Assembly (NCBI GenBank): GCA_043783625.1
Contig: JAYVZE010000049.1
Span: 36,937-100,936, forward strand
Direction: 5' to 3'
DNA from: JAFDVL01 sp043783625
GTDB taxonomy: Bacteria > Acidobacteriota > Blastocatellia > RBC074
Length of the DNA: 64,000 nucleotides
The notes beneath the pieces were generated by a model, which was not told the DNA's origin, searched no databases, and saw only the letters and a list, made by a program, of their open reading frames with translations. Both the position numbers and the translations under genes were made by a program. Shown here piece by piece: positions 25,503-33,220 of this stretch. Each line of letters begins with the position of its first letter. Position 1 is the first letter of the stretch.

Positions 25503-26279
25503 ATGAATCGTTTACAAAATAAAATTGCAGTTATCACCGCCTCTACCGCCGGAATGGGCGAAGGCATTGCTCGATTATTCGCCAGCGAAGGTGCGAGCGT
25601 AGTCATTTCCGGTCGTAACGAAAAAAATGGTCAGGCCATTGTCGAAAGCATTATGGCTGATGGAGGACAAGCTACTTTCCAACGAGCAGACGTGACCAAC
25701 GAAGCCGAATGTCGCGCTTTGGTGGATCGTGCTGTCGAAGTGTATGGAAAAGTAGATGTGCTGGTCAACAATGCAGGCGACAGTACCCGCTGCACCATCG
25801 AAGACACGACGGTTGAATTATGGGATCACCTCTTTGCCGCCAACGTGCGAGGAGCTTTTATTTGTTCTCAGCAATTCGTCAAGCACAACATCGAGCGGCG
25901 TACCGGATCAATTGTGAACATCGGTTCTGTGAATGCCTACATCGGTGAACCGAAGCTAATGGCGTATTCATCGGCAAAAGGTGCATTGATGACCTTTACC
26001 AAAAACAACGCCAGCTATTTGACGAAATACCGCATTCGCGTAAATCAGCTCAATGTTGGTTGGACAGAAACCCCGAACGAACATGCCGTCAAAAAGCTGG
26101 AAGGCAAGGGAGATAACTGGTTAGAGGAAGCTGTGAAAACACGCCCGTTTGGACGTTTGTTATTGCCGTTAGATATTGCCTACGCCGCGATTTATTTCGC
26201 CAGCGATGAAAGCGAATGCATTACCGGGTCAGTGCTTGATTTAGAACAAAATCCAGTGGGTGCTTCGCCGAATTTGTAG
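25503..26279 (+). CDS. SDR family oxidoreductase of the sugar cluster
   Basis: A 258-aa short-chain dehydrogenase. The N-terminal nucleotide motif is TASTAGMGEGIARLF (the usual TGxxxGxG reads TAxxxGMG), with NNAG, Ser in VNIGSVNAY, and the catalytic YSSAKGAL (YxxxK). It ends in the usual SDR C-terminus ITGSVLDLEQNP. It follows the isomerase by 39 bp and is the last gene before a strong terminator. It probably oxidises or reduces a sugar-derived ketone in the same pathway. Confidence 0.88.
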   Translation: MNRLQNKIAVITASTAGMGEGIARLFASEGASVVISGRNEKNGQAIVESIMADGGQATFQRADVTNEAECRALVDRAVEVYGKVDVLVNNAGDSTRCTIEDTTVELWDHLFAANVRGAFICSQQFVKHNIERRTGSIVNIGSVNAYIGEPKLMAYSSAKGALMTFTKNNASYLTKYRIRVNQLNVGWTETPNEHAVKKLEGKGDNWLEEAVKTRPFGRLLLPLDIAYAAIYFASDESECITGSVLDLEQNPVGASPNL

Positions 26280-26298
26280 CTTTAAGCGGAATTCAATT

Positions 26299-26358
26299 AA
26301 TGAGCGTCTATCAGCTTTCGTTTGCACTTTGCAGCGACTGATGAGACGCTCATTTTTA
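26299..26358 (+). terminator. Terminator of the sugar cluster
   Basis: AATGAGCGTCTATCAG (26299-26314) pairs with CTGATGAGACGCTCATT (26338-26354) with a single bulge and is followed by a T-rich run. Confidence 0.88.
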
Positions 26359-26378
26359 TTTTGTTGATTAAATTATCT

Positions 26379-27755
26379 ATGAAACCAGCTTACTCAAAAA
26401 TCGGCTTCGTCAGTCTCGGCTGTCCCAAAAATCTAGTGGATAGCGAAGTGATGATGGGGCAACTAAAATTGCACGGCTACGAATTGACGACTGACCGCGA
26501 TGAAGCGGATGTGATGGTCGTCAATACTTGTGGCTTTATTGATTCTGCCAAGCAGGAATCTATTGACACGATTCTGGAAATGTCCGCGTTGAAGGACACG
26601 GGCAAGCTCAAACGCTTAGTCGTCGCGGGCTGCCTCGTCGAACGTTATCGCCAGGACTTGTTAAATCAATTGCCCGAAGTTGACGCCGTACTCGGAACCA
26701 GCGAAATCGAAAAAATTGTCGCGGCGGTTGATCCTGCTGCCGTAGCCAAACAGGACGCAGCATTCGTCGCGTCCAATAGTTGGATGACGCGTGGATTGCC
26801 GACGTATCTTTACGATGAAAATACGCCGCGTGTGCTGGCTACGCCGAAGCATTTTGCGTATGTGAAAATTGCGGAAGGCTGCGATCACACTTGTGCGTTT
26901 TGCGCGATTCCGCAAATGCGCGGTAATTATCGTTCGCGCCGCGCTGCTTCCATCATCAACGAAGCGCACCAACTCGCCGCGCAGGGCGTCAAAGAATTAG
27001 TGTTGATTTCGCAGGATTCTACGCAGTACGGTTTGGATTTAGGCTTGAAAGACGGTCTCGCAGATTTGCTGAAAGGTTTGGCGCAAGTGGACGGCATTGA
27101 ATGGATTCGCATCATGTACACCTACCCGAATTCGCTGAGCGATGCGACGCTGGCGGTAATGGCGGAAGAGCCGAAGGTTTGTAATTATTTAGATATGCCG
27201 CTCCAGCACGCGAGCGCGAATATGCTGAAGCGGATGCGACGCGGCGGCAATCGTGCGATGCTTGAAAAATTGCTTGGACGCGCCCGAAAATTCGTACCGG
27301 AAATTGCCTTGCGGACTACGTTGATTGTCGGCTTCCCTGGCGAAACGGAAGAAGATTTTGAAGAGCTAATGCAATTCGTCAAAGACATCGAATTCGACCG
27401 CGTTGGCGTGTTCACTTACTCTGATGAAGAAGGTACGCACGGTTTTGATTTGGATGGCAAAGTTCCCGTCAAAACAATGCGCTCACGCCGTGCCAAGCTG
27501 ATGCGCGAACAGCAAAAAATCTCCAAACGCAAAAACAAAGCGATGATCGGAAAGCAATTCCGCGCTTTGTTAGAAGGCGTTTCCGACGAAACAGAATTGT
27601 TATTGCAAGCCCGACTCGAAACACAAGCTCCCGAAGTTGACGGGCATATTTTGATTAATGATGTACCGGAAGATTTTGCTGGAAAGCCGGGAGATTTCAT
27701 CAATATCGAAATCACGGAAGCGCACGATTATGATTTGATTGCACGAATTTTTTGA
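26379..27755 (+). CDS. rimO: Ribosomal protein S12 methylthiotransferase RimO
   Basis: RimO is a radical-SAM enzyme that adds a methylthio group to an Asp of ribosomal protein S12. The 458-aa product has the N-terminal MTTase domain with VSLGCPKNLVDSE and VNTCGFIDSAKQES, the radical-SAM cluster CDHTCAFCAIP (CxxxCxxC, near residue 167) and a C-terminal TRAM region with LLEGVSDETELLLQAR. GFIDSAK and CAIPQMRGNY distinguish RimO from MiaB. ATG 26379 is chosen because an upstream in-frame TTG at 26322 falls in the preceding terminator. Confidence 0.95.
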   Translation: MKPAYSKIGFVSLGCPKNLVDSEVMMGQLKLHGYELTTDRDEADVMVVNTCGFIDSAKQESIDTILEMSALKDTGKLKRLVVAGCLVERYRQDLLNQLPEVDAVLGTSEIEKIVAAVDPAAVAKQDAAFVASNSWMTRGLPTYLYDENTPRVLATPKHFAYVKIAEGCDHTCAFCAIPQMRGNYRSRRAASIINEAHQLAAQGVKELVLISQDSTQYGLDLGLKDGLADLLKGLAQVDGIEWIRIMYTYPNSLSDATLAVMAEEPKVCNYLDMPLQHASANMLKRMRRGGNRAMLEKLLGRARKFVPEIALRTTLIVGFPGETEEDFEELMQFVKDIEFDRVGVFTYSDEEGTHGFDLDGKVPVKTMRSRRAKLMREQQKISKRKNKAMIGKQFRALLEGVSDETELLLQARLETQAPEVDGHILINDVPEDFAGKPGDFINIEITEAHDYDLIARIF

Positions 27756-27767
27756 GGAGTAGCAGCC

Positions 27768-28346
27768 TTGAATTCTTCACCACAAATTATCATCCTTGCC
27801 GGGCCGAATGGAGCGGGTAAATCTACGATGGCTCCGTATTTATTGCGTGATTGGTTAGGGCTGATGGAATTTGTAAATGCTGATGTGATTGCCAGCGGGT
27901 TATCAGCGTTTGATCCAGAACATGCTGCGATGGACGCAGGGCGAGTGATGCTGAATCGGTTGCGTGAGTTAGCTGTGCAAAAAAAGAATTTTGCTTTTGA
28001 AACTACGTTGGCGACACGTTCTTATGCGAAATGGTTGCGGCAACTCCGGCAGGAAGGGTATCGCATCAATTTAATTTTTGTCGCGCTTGATAGTGCTGAC
28101 TTGGCAGTGCAAAGAGTGAACGCACGAGTGGCTGCTGGTGGACATAACATTCCCGAAGAAACGATCAGACGCCGCTATGAAAAAGGAGTTCGCAATTTTT
28201 TTCATTTGTATCAGGAATTAGTAGAAACGTGGGCTGTCTACGATAATTCAGTTTTACAATCGTCACAGCTTGTGGCGGAAGGAGAAGGGCGAAGCGTCAA
28301 AGCGATTCATCTGCCAAGACAATGGAGCAGTTTTTGTAATGCCTGA
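27768..28346 (+). CDS. Zeta-toxin-family kinase
   Basis: A 192-aa P-loop kinase of the zeta toxin family. It has Walker A GPNGAGKS (residues 12-19), NADVIASGLSAF, the sensing segment FAFETTLATRSY and the lid-type helix with RRRYEKGVRNFFHL. Zeta toxins phosphorylate UDP-GlcNAc sugars and poison wall synthesis; chromosomal relatives can have other substrates. The start is TTG 27768, supported by GAGGAG at 27754-27759 with an 8-nt gap; this ribosome binding site overlaps the rimO stop. A small gene follows 8 bp later, probably its partner. Confidence 0.88.
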   Translation: MNSSPQIIILAGPNGAGKSTMAPYLLRDWLGLMEFVNADVIASGLSAFDPEHAAMDAGRVMLNRLRELAVQKKNFAFETTLATRSYAKWLRQLRQEGYRINLIFVALDSADLAVQRVNARVAAGGHNIPEETIRRRYEKGVRNFFHLYQELVETWAVYDNSVLQSSQLVAEGEGRSVKAIHLPRQWSSFCNA

Positions 28347-28354
28347 GAGTTATC

Positions 28355-28555
28355 ATGAAACAACAATCACAGCTTCCCGATAAACTTTTGACTACGCATA
28401 GTAAGGAAATCGAAGAAATCTTGCGTCGTGCGGTTCAAAATGCCTTATGGAAACATAAGCAATTAGGGCAATCCATCGCCGTTTCGCGTAATGGTAAAGT
28501 CGTCATCATTCCACCTGAAGAAATTCAAGTGGATGAAGAAAATTTGCAACGATAA
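28355..28555 (+). CDS. Small protein paired with the zeta-like toxin
   Basis: A 66-aa protein with a helix (EEILRRAVQNALWKHKQLGQ) followed by two short strands (SIAVSRNGKVVIIPPEEI). It is of a type I recall next to zeta-toxin-family genes. It probably forms an operon with it and may act as antitoxin or regulator, but it has no resemblance to the classical epsilon antitoxin and lies downstream, not upstream. GAGAG precedes ATG 28355. Confidence 0.65.
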   Translation: MKQQSQLPDKLLTTHSKEIEEILRRAVQNALWKHKQLGQSIAVSRNGKVVIIPPEEIQVDEENLQR

Positions 28556-28566
28556 AAATTCTATTC

Positions 28567-29106
28567 TTACTGAGATTTTTCTTCTTCTTCGCCTTTCAGC
28601 AAAAGATTGATGTACTGCACGACGCCTTTGTTGGTAATGCCTTTGTTGATGCGGTCAGTCCAGATGCAGAGGGCGCGTGCCAGTTTCGATTGGGTTTCTA
28701 CCAGTGTCACTCCGAAATGGTTCAGGTGAAATTTTGCTCCGCTCAGCTCTACATCCACATCGCCAATTTCTAAAAGCATATCCGGGCAATGCGCTGATTT
28801 TTCGATCTTGGCGGAGATATTATTCGTGGTGATGTTGGCGGGGATCTTGGCGATTGGCTGATTCAGTGCTTTGGCAATTTTTGTGCGTTCGGCTTCTGGC
28901 AAGGTATAGACGAGGTTCCCGATCAACGTTCCGTCCTGATTCGCAGACGCCAGTGTGAAGACAGCCGCTCCTTTAATTTCTAATTTCTCAGCTTGCGCGA
29001 CAACAATTTTACTGGCGGTCGAAAGTGTTTCGGTATGTTTGATTTTGTCTTGAGCGGCGGCAGAAATGCATAACAAACAGATGAAAAGAAAAGCGTGAAA
29101 ATTCAT
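28567..29106 (-). CDS. Secreted protein of unknown function (179 aa)
   Basis: No family recognised. Starting at ATG 29106 the protein has a signal peptide (NFHAFLFICLLCISAAAQ) and a mature part of about 160 residues rich in charged and short aliphatic residues, with SAHCPDMLLEIGDVDVEL and RALCIWTDRINKG. The reading frame extends 27 codons further upstream, but those codons lie in the dxs terminator hairpin. It ends with an acidic/charged tail. It lies downstream of dxs on the same strand but beyond the dxs terminator. Confidence 0.6.
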   Translation of the reverse strand: MNFHAFLFICLLCISAAAQDKIKHTETLSTASKIVVAQAEKLEIKGAAVFTLASANQDGTLIGNLVYTLPEAERTKIAKALNQPIAKIPANITTNNISAKIEKSAHCPDMLLEIGDVDVELSGAKFHLNHFGVTLVETQSKLARALCIWTDRINKGITNKGVVQYINLLLKGEEEEKSQ

Positions 29107-29110
29107 ACAG

Positions 29111-29190
29111 ATAAAAATAATAATGGCGCAATCAACCAGAGGGAGCAGTCCTAAAACTGAATGCTCGCAACGAGGGGATTGCGCCAATTT
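29111..29190 (-). terminator. Terminator downstream of dxs
   Basis: On the minus strand TGGCGCAATC and GATTGCGCCA form a 10-bp base stem closing an imperfect inner stem (GAGCA/TGCTC type), followed by an A/T-rich stretch read as ATTATTATTTTTA. Confidence 0.65.
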
Positions 29191-29201
29191 GTTAAGGTTC
29201 G

Positions 29202-31115
29202 TTATCGAACCGAGGCGTAAATCTTGCCGTCCAGAACGGTGATCGTATCTTTAATGCGGTTGTAAATAGCATCCGCATCAATGCCAAATTTTGCGTGCAG
29301 CAACGATTGACTGCCGTGTGGAATCAGCACATCGGGCAAGCCTAAACGGATGACACGCGGACCTGCATATAGAGCATTATTCGCTTCCATCATTTCGAGG
29401 ACAGCACTGCCGAAACCGCAATTCAAGTACGATTCTTCGACGGTCAAAATTAAGCGATGAGATTGTGTTAACGCCAACAGTAAATCTTCATCTAAAGGTT
29501 TGACGAAGCGAGCGTTGACGACTGTTGCGCGAATTCCTTCTTTGGCTAAACGATCTGCTGCTTTTAATGCCGCGTACGTCGCAGTTCCGAACGCGAAGAT
29601 GGCTATGTCGCCGCTGACATCGGTCACGAGTTCTGCTTTGCCAATTTCCAGGGGACGAATTTGTTCGTCCATGGAGACGCCAAAACCATTGCCACGCGGG
29701 TAGCGCAACGAAGCTGGATGCCCGCAATCAATTGCAGTCAGCAGCATCCGACGTAATTCATTTTCATCTTTGGGAGCCATCACGATTTGATTCGGCATGA
29801 TACGCAAAAATCCAACATCCAATAATCCGTGATGCGTCGGGCCATCGGCTCCCGCAATGCCACCGCGATCCATTGCAAAAGTGACAGGCAAATCCATCAG
29901 GCAAACATCGTGATAAATTTGATCGAAGGCGCGTTGCAGGAACGTCGAATAAATTGCGACGACAGGCTTGAAGCCCTGTGTTGCCATTCCGGCGCAGAAG
30001 GTGACGGCGTGTTGTTCGGCAATTCCCACGTCAATGGCGCGTTTGGGAAATTCCTTCATCACCTTGCTTATGCCGGTTCCATCGGGCATCGCCGCAGTCA
30101 CCGCCGTGACTTTTTCATCCTGCCGCATGATGTCAATCAATGCACTAGCGAACACCGCCGTGAACGAAGGCGCAGGAGCTGATTCCTTAATAAATTTCCC
30201 GCTCGACACTTCAAAAGCGGAAGTTCCATGCCACGTTGATTGATCGGCTTCGGCAGGCGCGTAACCTTTGCCTTTGACCGTCAGCGTGTGAATGATAATT
30301 GGACCATCTGCTTGCTTGGCTTCTTCAAGAGCTTTTAGTAATGCGCCAGTATCGTGACCGTTGACCGGCCCCATATATCGGAAGCCGAGTTCTTCGACGA
30401 AAACTCCCGGGACGATGGCAGTCTTGATCGCGTCTTTGACATCTTTGGCAGTTTGGAAAACGAGGTCACCAATGCCTGGAATCGCTTTCAGAATTTCTTC
30501 AAAATCTTCTTTGAAGCGATGATAGGTTTGTCCTTTTCTGAGGCGCGTTAAATATCCTTCCAACGCACCAACTGAAGGCGAAATAGACATTTCATTATCA
30601 TTGAGAATAATGATGAGCTTTGTTTTCAAGTGTCCGGCTTGATTAATGGCTTCGCACGCCATGCCTGTCATGATCGAAGAATCACCGATGACGGCAACGA
30701 CGTGATTTTTATCTCCGGCGATGTCGCGGGCGACTGCCATGCCGAGTGCTGCGGAAAGCGAAGTCCCGGCGTGTCCGGCTTCAAATTCATCGTAGACACT
30801 TTCGTCACGCTTGAGAAATCCTGATAAGCCATCGTACTGGCGAATGGTATGCAATTGATCGCGTCGTCCGGTCAGAATTTTATGCACATAAGCCTGATGA
30901 CCTACGTCCCAGACCAATTTGTCTTTGGGCGTTTCAAAAGCATAATGCAAAGCAATGGCCAGTTCGACTGCGCCGAGGCTGGCTCCGGTATGACCTCCGA
31001 TTTTGGAAAGAGTTTCGATCATGTATTCACGCGCTTCAGCGGCAACTTGTGGAAGTTGCTCCGGCTTAAGCTGGCGTAAATCGGCAGGGTCGTTAATTTG
31101 CTTTAGTAAATTCAT
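29202..31115 (-). CDS. dxs: 1-deoxy-D-xylulose-5-phosphate synthase
   Basis: Dxs condenses pyruvate and glyceraldehyde-3-phosphate in the first step of the MEP isoprenoid pathway, using TPP. The 637-aa product has the full family length. Visible motifs include HTGASLGAVELAIALHY, VWDVGHQAYVHKIL, the TPP-binding segment VIGDSSIMTGMA...NDNEMSIS, HVKGKGY-like LTVKGKGYAPAE, and the transketolase C-terminal half with DVGIAEQHAVTFCAGMA and MDRGGIAGADGPTHHG. Its TPP demand may be met by thiC and thiE elsewhere in the window. ATG at 31115. Confidence 0.97.
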   Translation of the reverse strand: MNLLKQINDPADLRQLKPEQLPQVAAEAREYMIETLSKIGGHTGASLGAVELAIALHYAFETPKDKLVWDVGHQAYVHKILTGRRDQLHTIRQYDGLSGFLKRDESVYDEFEAGHAGTSLSAALGMAVARDIAGDKNHVVAVIGDSSIMTGMACEAINQAGHLKTKLIIILNDNEMSISPSVGALEGYLTRLRKGQTYHRFKEDFEEILKAIPGIGDLVFQTAKDVKDAIKTAIVPGVFVEELGFRYMGPVNGHDTGALLKALEEAKQADGPIIIHTLTVKGKGYAPAEADQSTWHGTSAFEVSSGKFIKESAPAPSFTAVFASALIDIMRQDEKVTAVTAAMPDGTGISKVMKEFPKRAIDVGIAEQHAVTFCAGMATQGFKPVVAIYSTFLQRAFDQIYHDVCLMDLPVTFAMDRGGIAGADGPTHHGLLDVGFLRIMPNQIVMAPKDENELRRMLLTAIDCGHPASLRYPRGNGFGVSMDEQIRPLEIGKAELVTDVSGDIAIFAFGTATYAALKAADRLAKEGIRATVVNARFVKPLDEDLLLALTQSHRLILTVEESYLNCGFGSAVLEMMEANNALYAGPRVIRLGLPDVLIPHGSQSLLHAKFGIDADAIYNRIKDTITVLDGKIYASVR

Positions 31116-31266
31116 AAAATTCCAGGCTACTTCGTGAGTGACGAATTAAGCGTGAATCGTCATCGAATTGTAGAATTATAGCAGGAGATAGTCTTAAAAA
31201 TACAATAACCGAAGCGGCAAAAAAATAATGAGAGACAAATATGACAATCCTGACAATAGTGAAATT

Positions 31267-32133
31267 TTAGTAAGAGCCGGAGGATTTTACACTCACTGGC
31301 ATTTGACCTTTGGATTCCTGGACAATAGCGATTCCCGCGCTCGCGCCAATGCGCGTAGCTCCTGCCGCAATCATTTCGCGTGCTGAAGTTAAATCTTTCA
31401 CACCGCCTGCTGCTTTGACACCGATACTTGCACCGACGGCTTGCCGCATCAATGCGATGTCCGCGACAGTCGCGCCGCCTTTGCTGAATCCCGTCGAAGT
31501 CTTGACAAAATCAGCACCTGCTTCTTTCGCAAGCAAACACGCACGTGTTTTTTCTTCGTCGGTGAGCAGCGCAGTTTCGATGATCGTTTTGACGATGGCG
31601 CAGGATTCGTGCGCGGCTTCGACAACGGCGAGGATGTCGCGGAAAACAATATCAGCAAGCCCGGATTTCAACGCGCCGATATTGATGACCATATCAATTT
31701 CGGTTGCGCCGTCGAGGATTGCACGGCGCGTTTCATACGCTTTTACGTCGGGCAGAGTCGCGCCGAGTGGAAACCCGATCACCGTGCAAACCTTCACCGG
31801 CGAGCCGAGCAACAACAACGCCGATTGCTTGACCCACGTCGGATTCACGCAAACCGAAGCGAAACTAAATGTCCGCGCTTCATGACAAAGTTTTTCGATT
31901 TCGGCTTTGGTCGCGTCAGGTTTGAGCAACGTGTGGTCAATGTATTTTGCGACTTCGGCATTGGCGGCGGCGGATTCACCAAACGCTAAGCCAATGCGCG
32001 AAGCTCCAGCGTCGAGTGCGCACGCGAGTGAATGCGGTGTGCATCCGCAATGCGCATCGTTGATTGTGCCGTTCAAGCGCGCGAAGACTAAGTCGGTGAT
32101 TTGTTCGATTAAGGTATTTATTTCAGTAGCCAT
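31267..32133 (-). CDS. deoC: Deoxyribose-phosphate aldolase with N-terminal extension
   Basis: DeoC splits 2-deoxyribose-5-phosphate into acetaldehyde and glyceraldehyde-3-phosphate. The core (from YIDHTLLKPDAT) has CVNPTWV, CTVIGFPLG, EIDMVINIGALKSG, the Schiff-base Lys in DFVKTSTGFSKGGAT, and GVKAAGGVKD. The protein is 288 aa, against about 220-260 for most DeoC. The extra N-terminal 60 residues begin with an amphipathic helix (TLIEQITDLVFARLNG) and a Cys-containing segment (CGCTPHSLACALDAG). ATG 32133 is preferred to one three codons upstream. The 151 bp between it and dxs hold nothing I recognise. Confidence 0.93.
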   Translation of the reverse strand: MATEINTLIEQITDLVFARLNGTINDAHCGCTPHSLACALDAGASRIGLAFGESAAANAEVAKYIDHTLLKPDATKAEIEKLCHEARTFSFASVCVNPTWVKQSALLLLGSPVKVCTVIGFPLGATLPDVKAYETRRAILDGATEIDMVINIGALKSGLADIVFRDILAVVEAAHESCAIVKTIIETALLTDEEKTRACLLAKEAGADFVKTSTGFSKGGATVADIALMRQAVGASIGVKAAGGVKDLTSAREMIAAGATRIGASAGIAIVQESKGQMPVSVKSSGSY

Positions 32134-32251
32134 TAACAACAACTCTTTCTCGGACGTTCTTCATCCGGTGGCTGACCCGCAGTATATCCGCGCAGCACAT
32201 TACAAATGATATGCCACAGATGCTGAACTTGTTGAAGTAGGGAATGATTCA

Positions 32252-33061
32252 TTATTTCAACACAACCTTACGCACGATACCTTGGAACCACGAGAGCGGC
32301 AACAATCTGCGCAGTGCCAACAACGGCGCAGAGTTCACTTGATACCGCAATTTTCCTGAACCATCCGTAGCCGCTTGATAAATTACTTTTGCGACTTTTT
32401 CCGGCCCTGGCGCAGTCTCGCCGAACTTGTTCATGTTCGCCATCGCTTTGTTGACATAAGCATCATACGCCGTTAAGTCCGGCTTCGTCATGACATCCAT
32501 CGAGCGATCGTAAAAATCTGTTTTGATCGCACCGGGTTCGATGATTTTGATGCGGATGTTGAAGGGCTGCAATTCAAACTACAGCGATTCAGAAAATCCT
32601 TCGACCGCCCATTTTGTGCCGTGATAAAGGCTGTAGAGCGGAAACGTCAACTGTCCGCCCATCGAAGCGACGTTGATAATTGTGCCACCGCGTTGTTCAC
32701 GAAAATGCGGAATAATTTCGCGGCACACATTCATCAATCCAAAAACATTTGTATCAAATTGTCGTTGAATTTGTTCGTTCGTCGAAGCTTCAAACGCTCC
32801 GACTAAACCGTACCCTGCGTTATTGACAACCGCATCAATACGTCCGAATTTATTGATCGTATCGCTGATTGCTTGTTTGATGGAATCAATCTCAAGCACG
32901 TCTAATCGCATTAAGGTGACGTTGCTGTGCTGCGCCCACTCACCAGCTTTTTCAGGCGTGCGCATCGTAGCGACCATCTTCCAACCACGTTCCGCAAAAT
33001 AAATCGCCGTCGCTTTGCCGATGCCGGAAGATGAGCCTGTGATGAGAATTGTTTGGGGCAT
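32252..33061 (-). pseudogene. SDR oxidoreductase interrupted by an in-frame TAG
   Basis: A short-chain dehydrogenase of the common oxidoreductase/ketoreductase type. It has ILITGSSSGIGKATAIYF, DAVVNNAGYGLVGAFE, NVASMGGQLTF and the active-site YHGTKWAVEGFSESL. Directly after that the frame reads TAG (32576-32578) and then continues without shift as FELQPFNIRIKIIEPGAIKTDF, as expected for the family (SL-x-FEL). So one substitution, probably CAG to TAG, splits an otherwise complete 270-residue protein into 160-aa and about 107-aa parts. The first part keeps the catalytic Tyr and Lys. It may be inactive, a sequencing error, or subject to readthrough. Confidence 0.85.
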
Positions 33062-33102
33062 AATTTCTCTTTAGTTTTTATTCGCGAAGAAAACAATAGA
33101 AA

Positions 33103-33212
33103 TCAAAAGGCAAATATCAAAAGTCAAAAAGCAAAAGGTCGGAAGATATTTTTCTTTTTATCTGAAAAAAATAAAGTGCCGCCCTTTTGCCTTTTGACTT
33201 GCATTTTGTTTT
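33103..33212. repeat. Period-7 palindromic element H
   Basis: The left arm (33103-33139) is built of 7-bp words like AAAAGGC, AAATATC, AAAAGTC, AAAAAGC. The right arm (about 33183-33212) has CCTTTTG twice and ACTTGCA, complementary to them. It lies between the split SDR gene and the amidase gene. Confidence 0.7.
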
Positions 33213-33220
33213 TGGAAGAA

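Noticed and set aside
26322..26378. Upstream TTG start for rimO
   Set aside because: The added codons overlap the terminator of the sugar cluster and extend beyond the normal RimO N-terminus.
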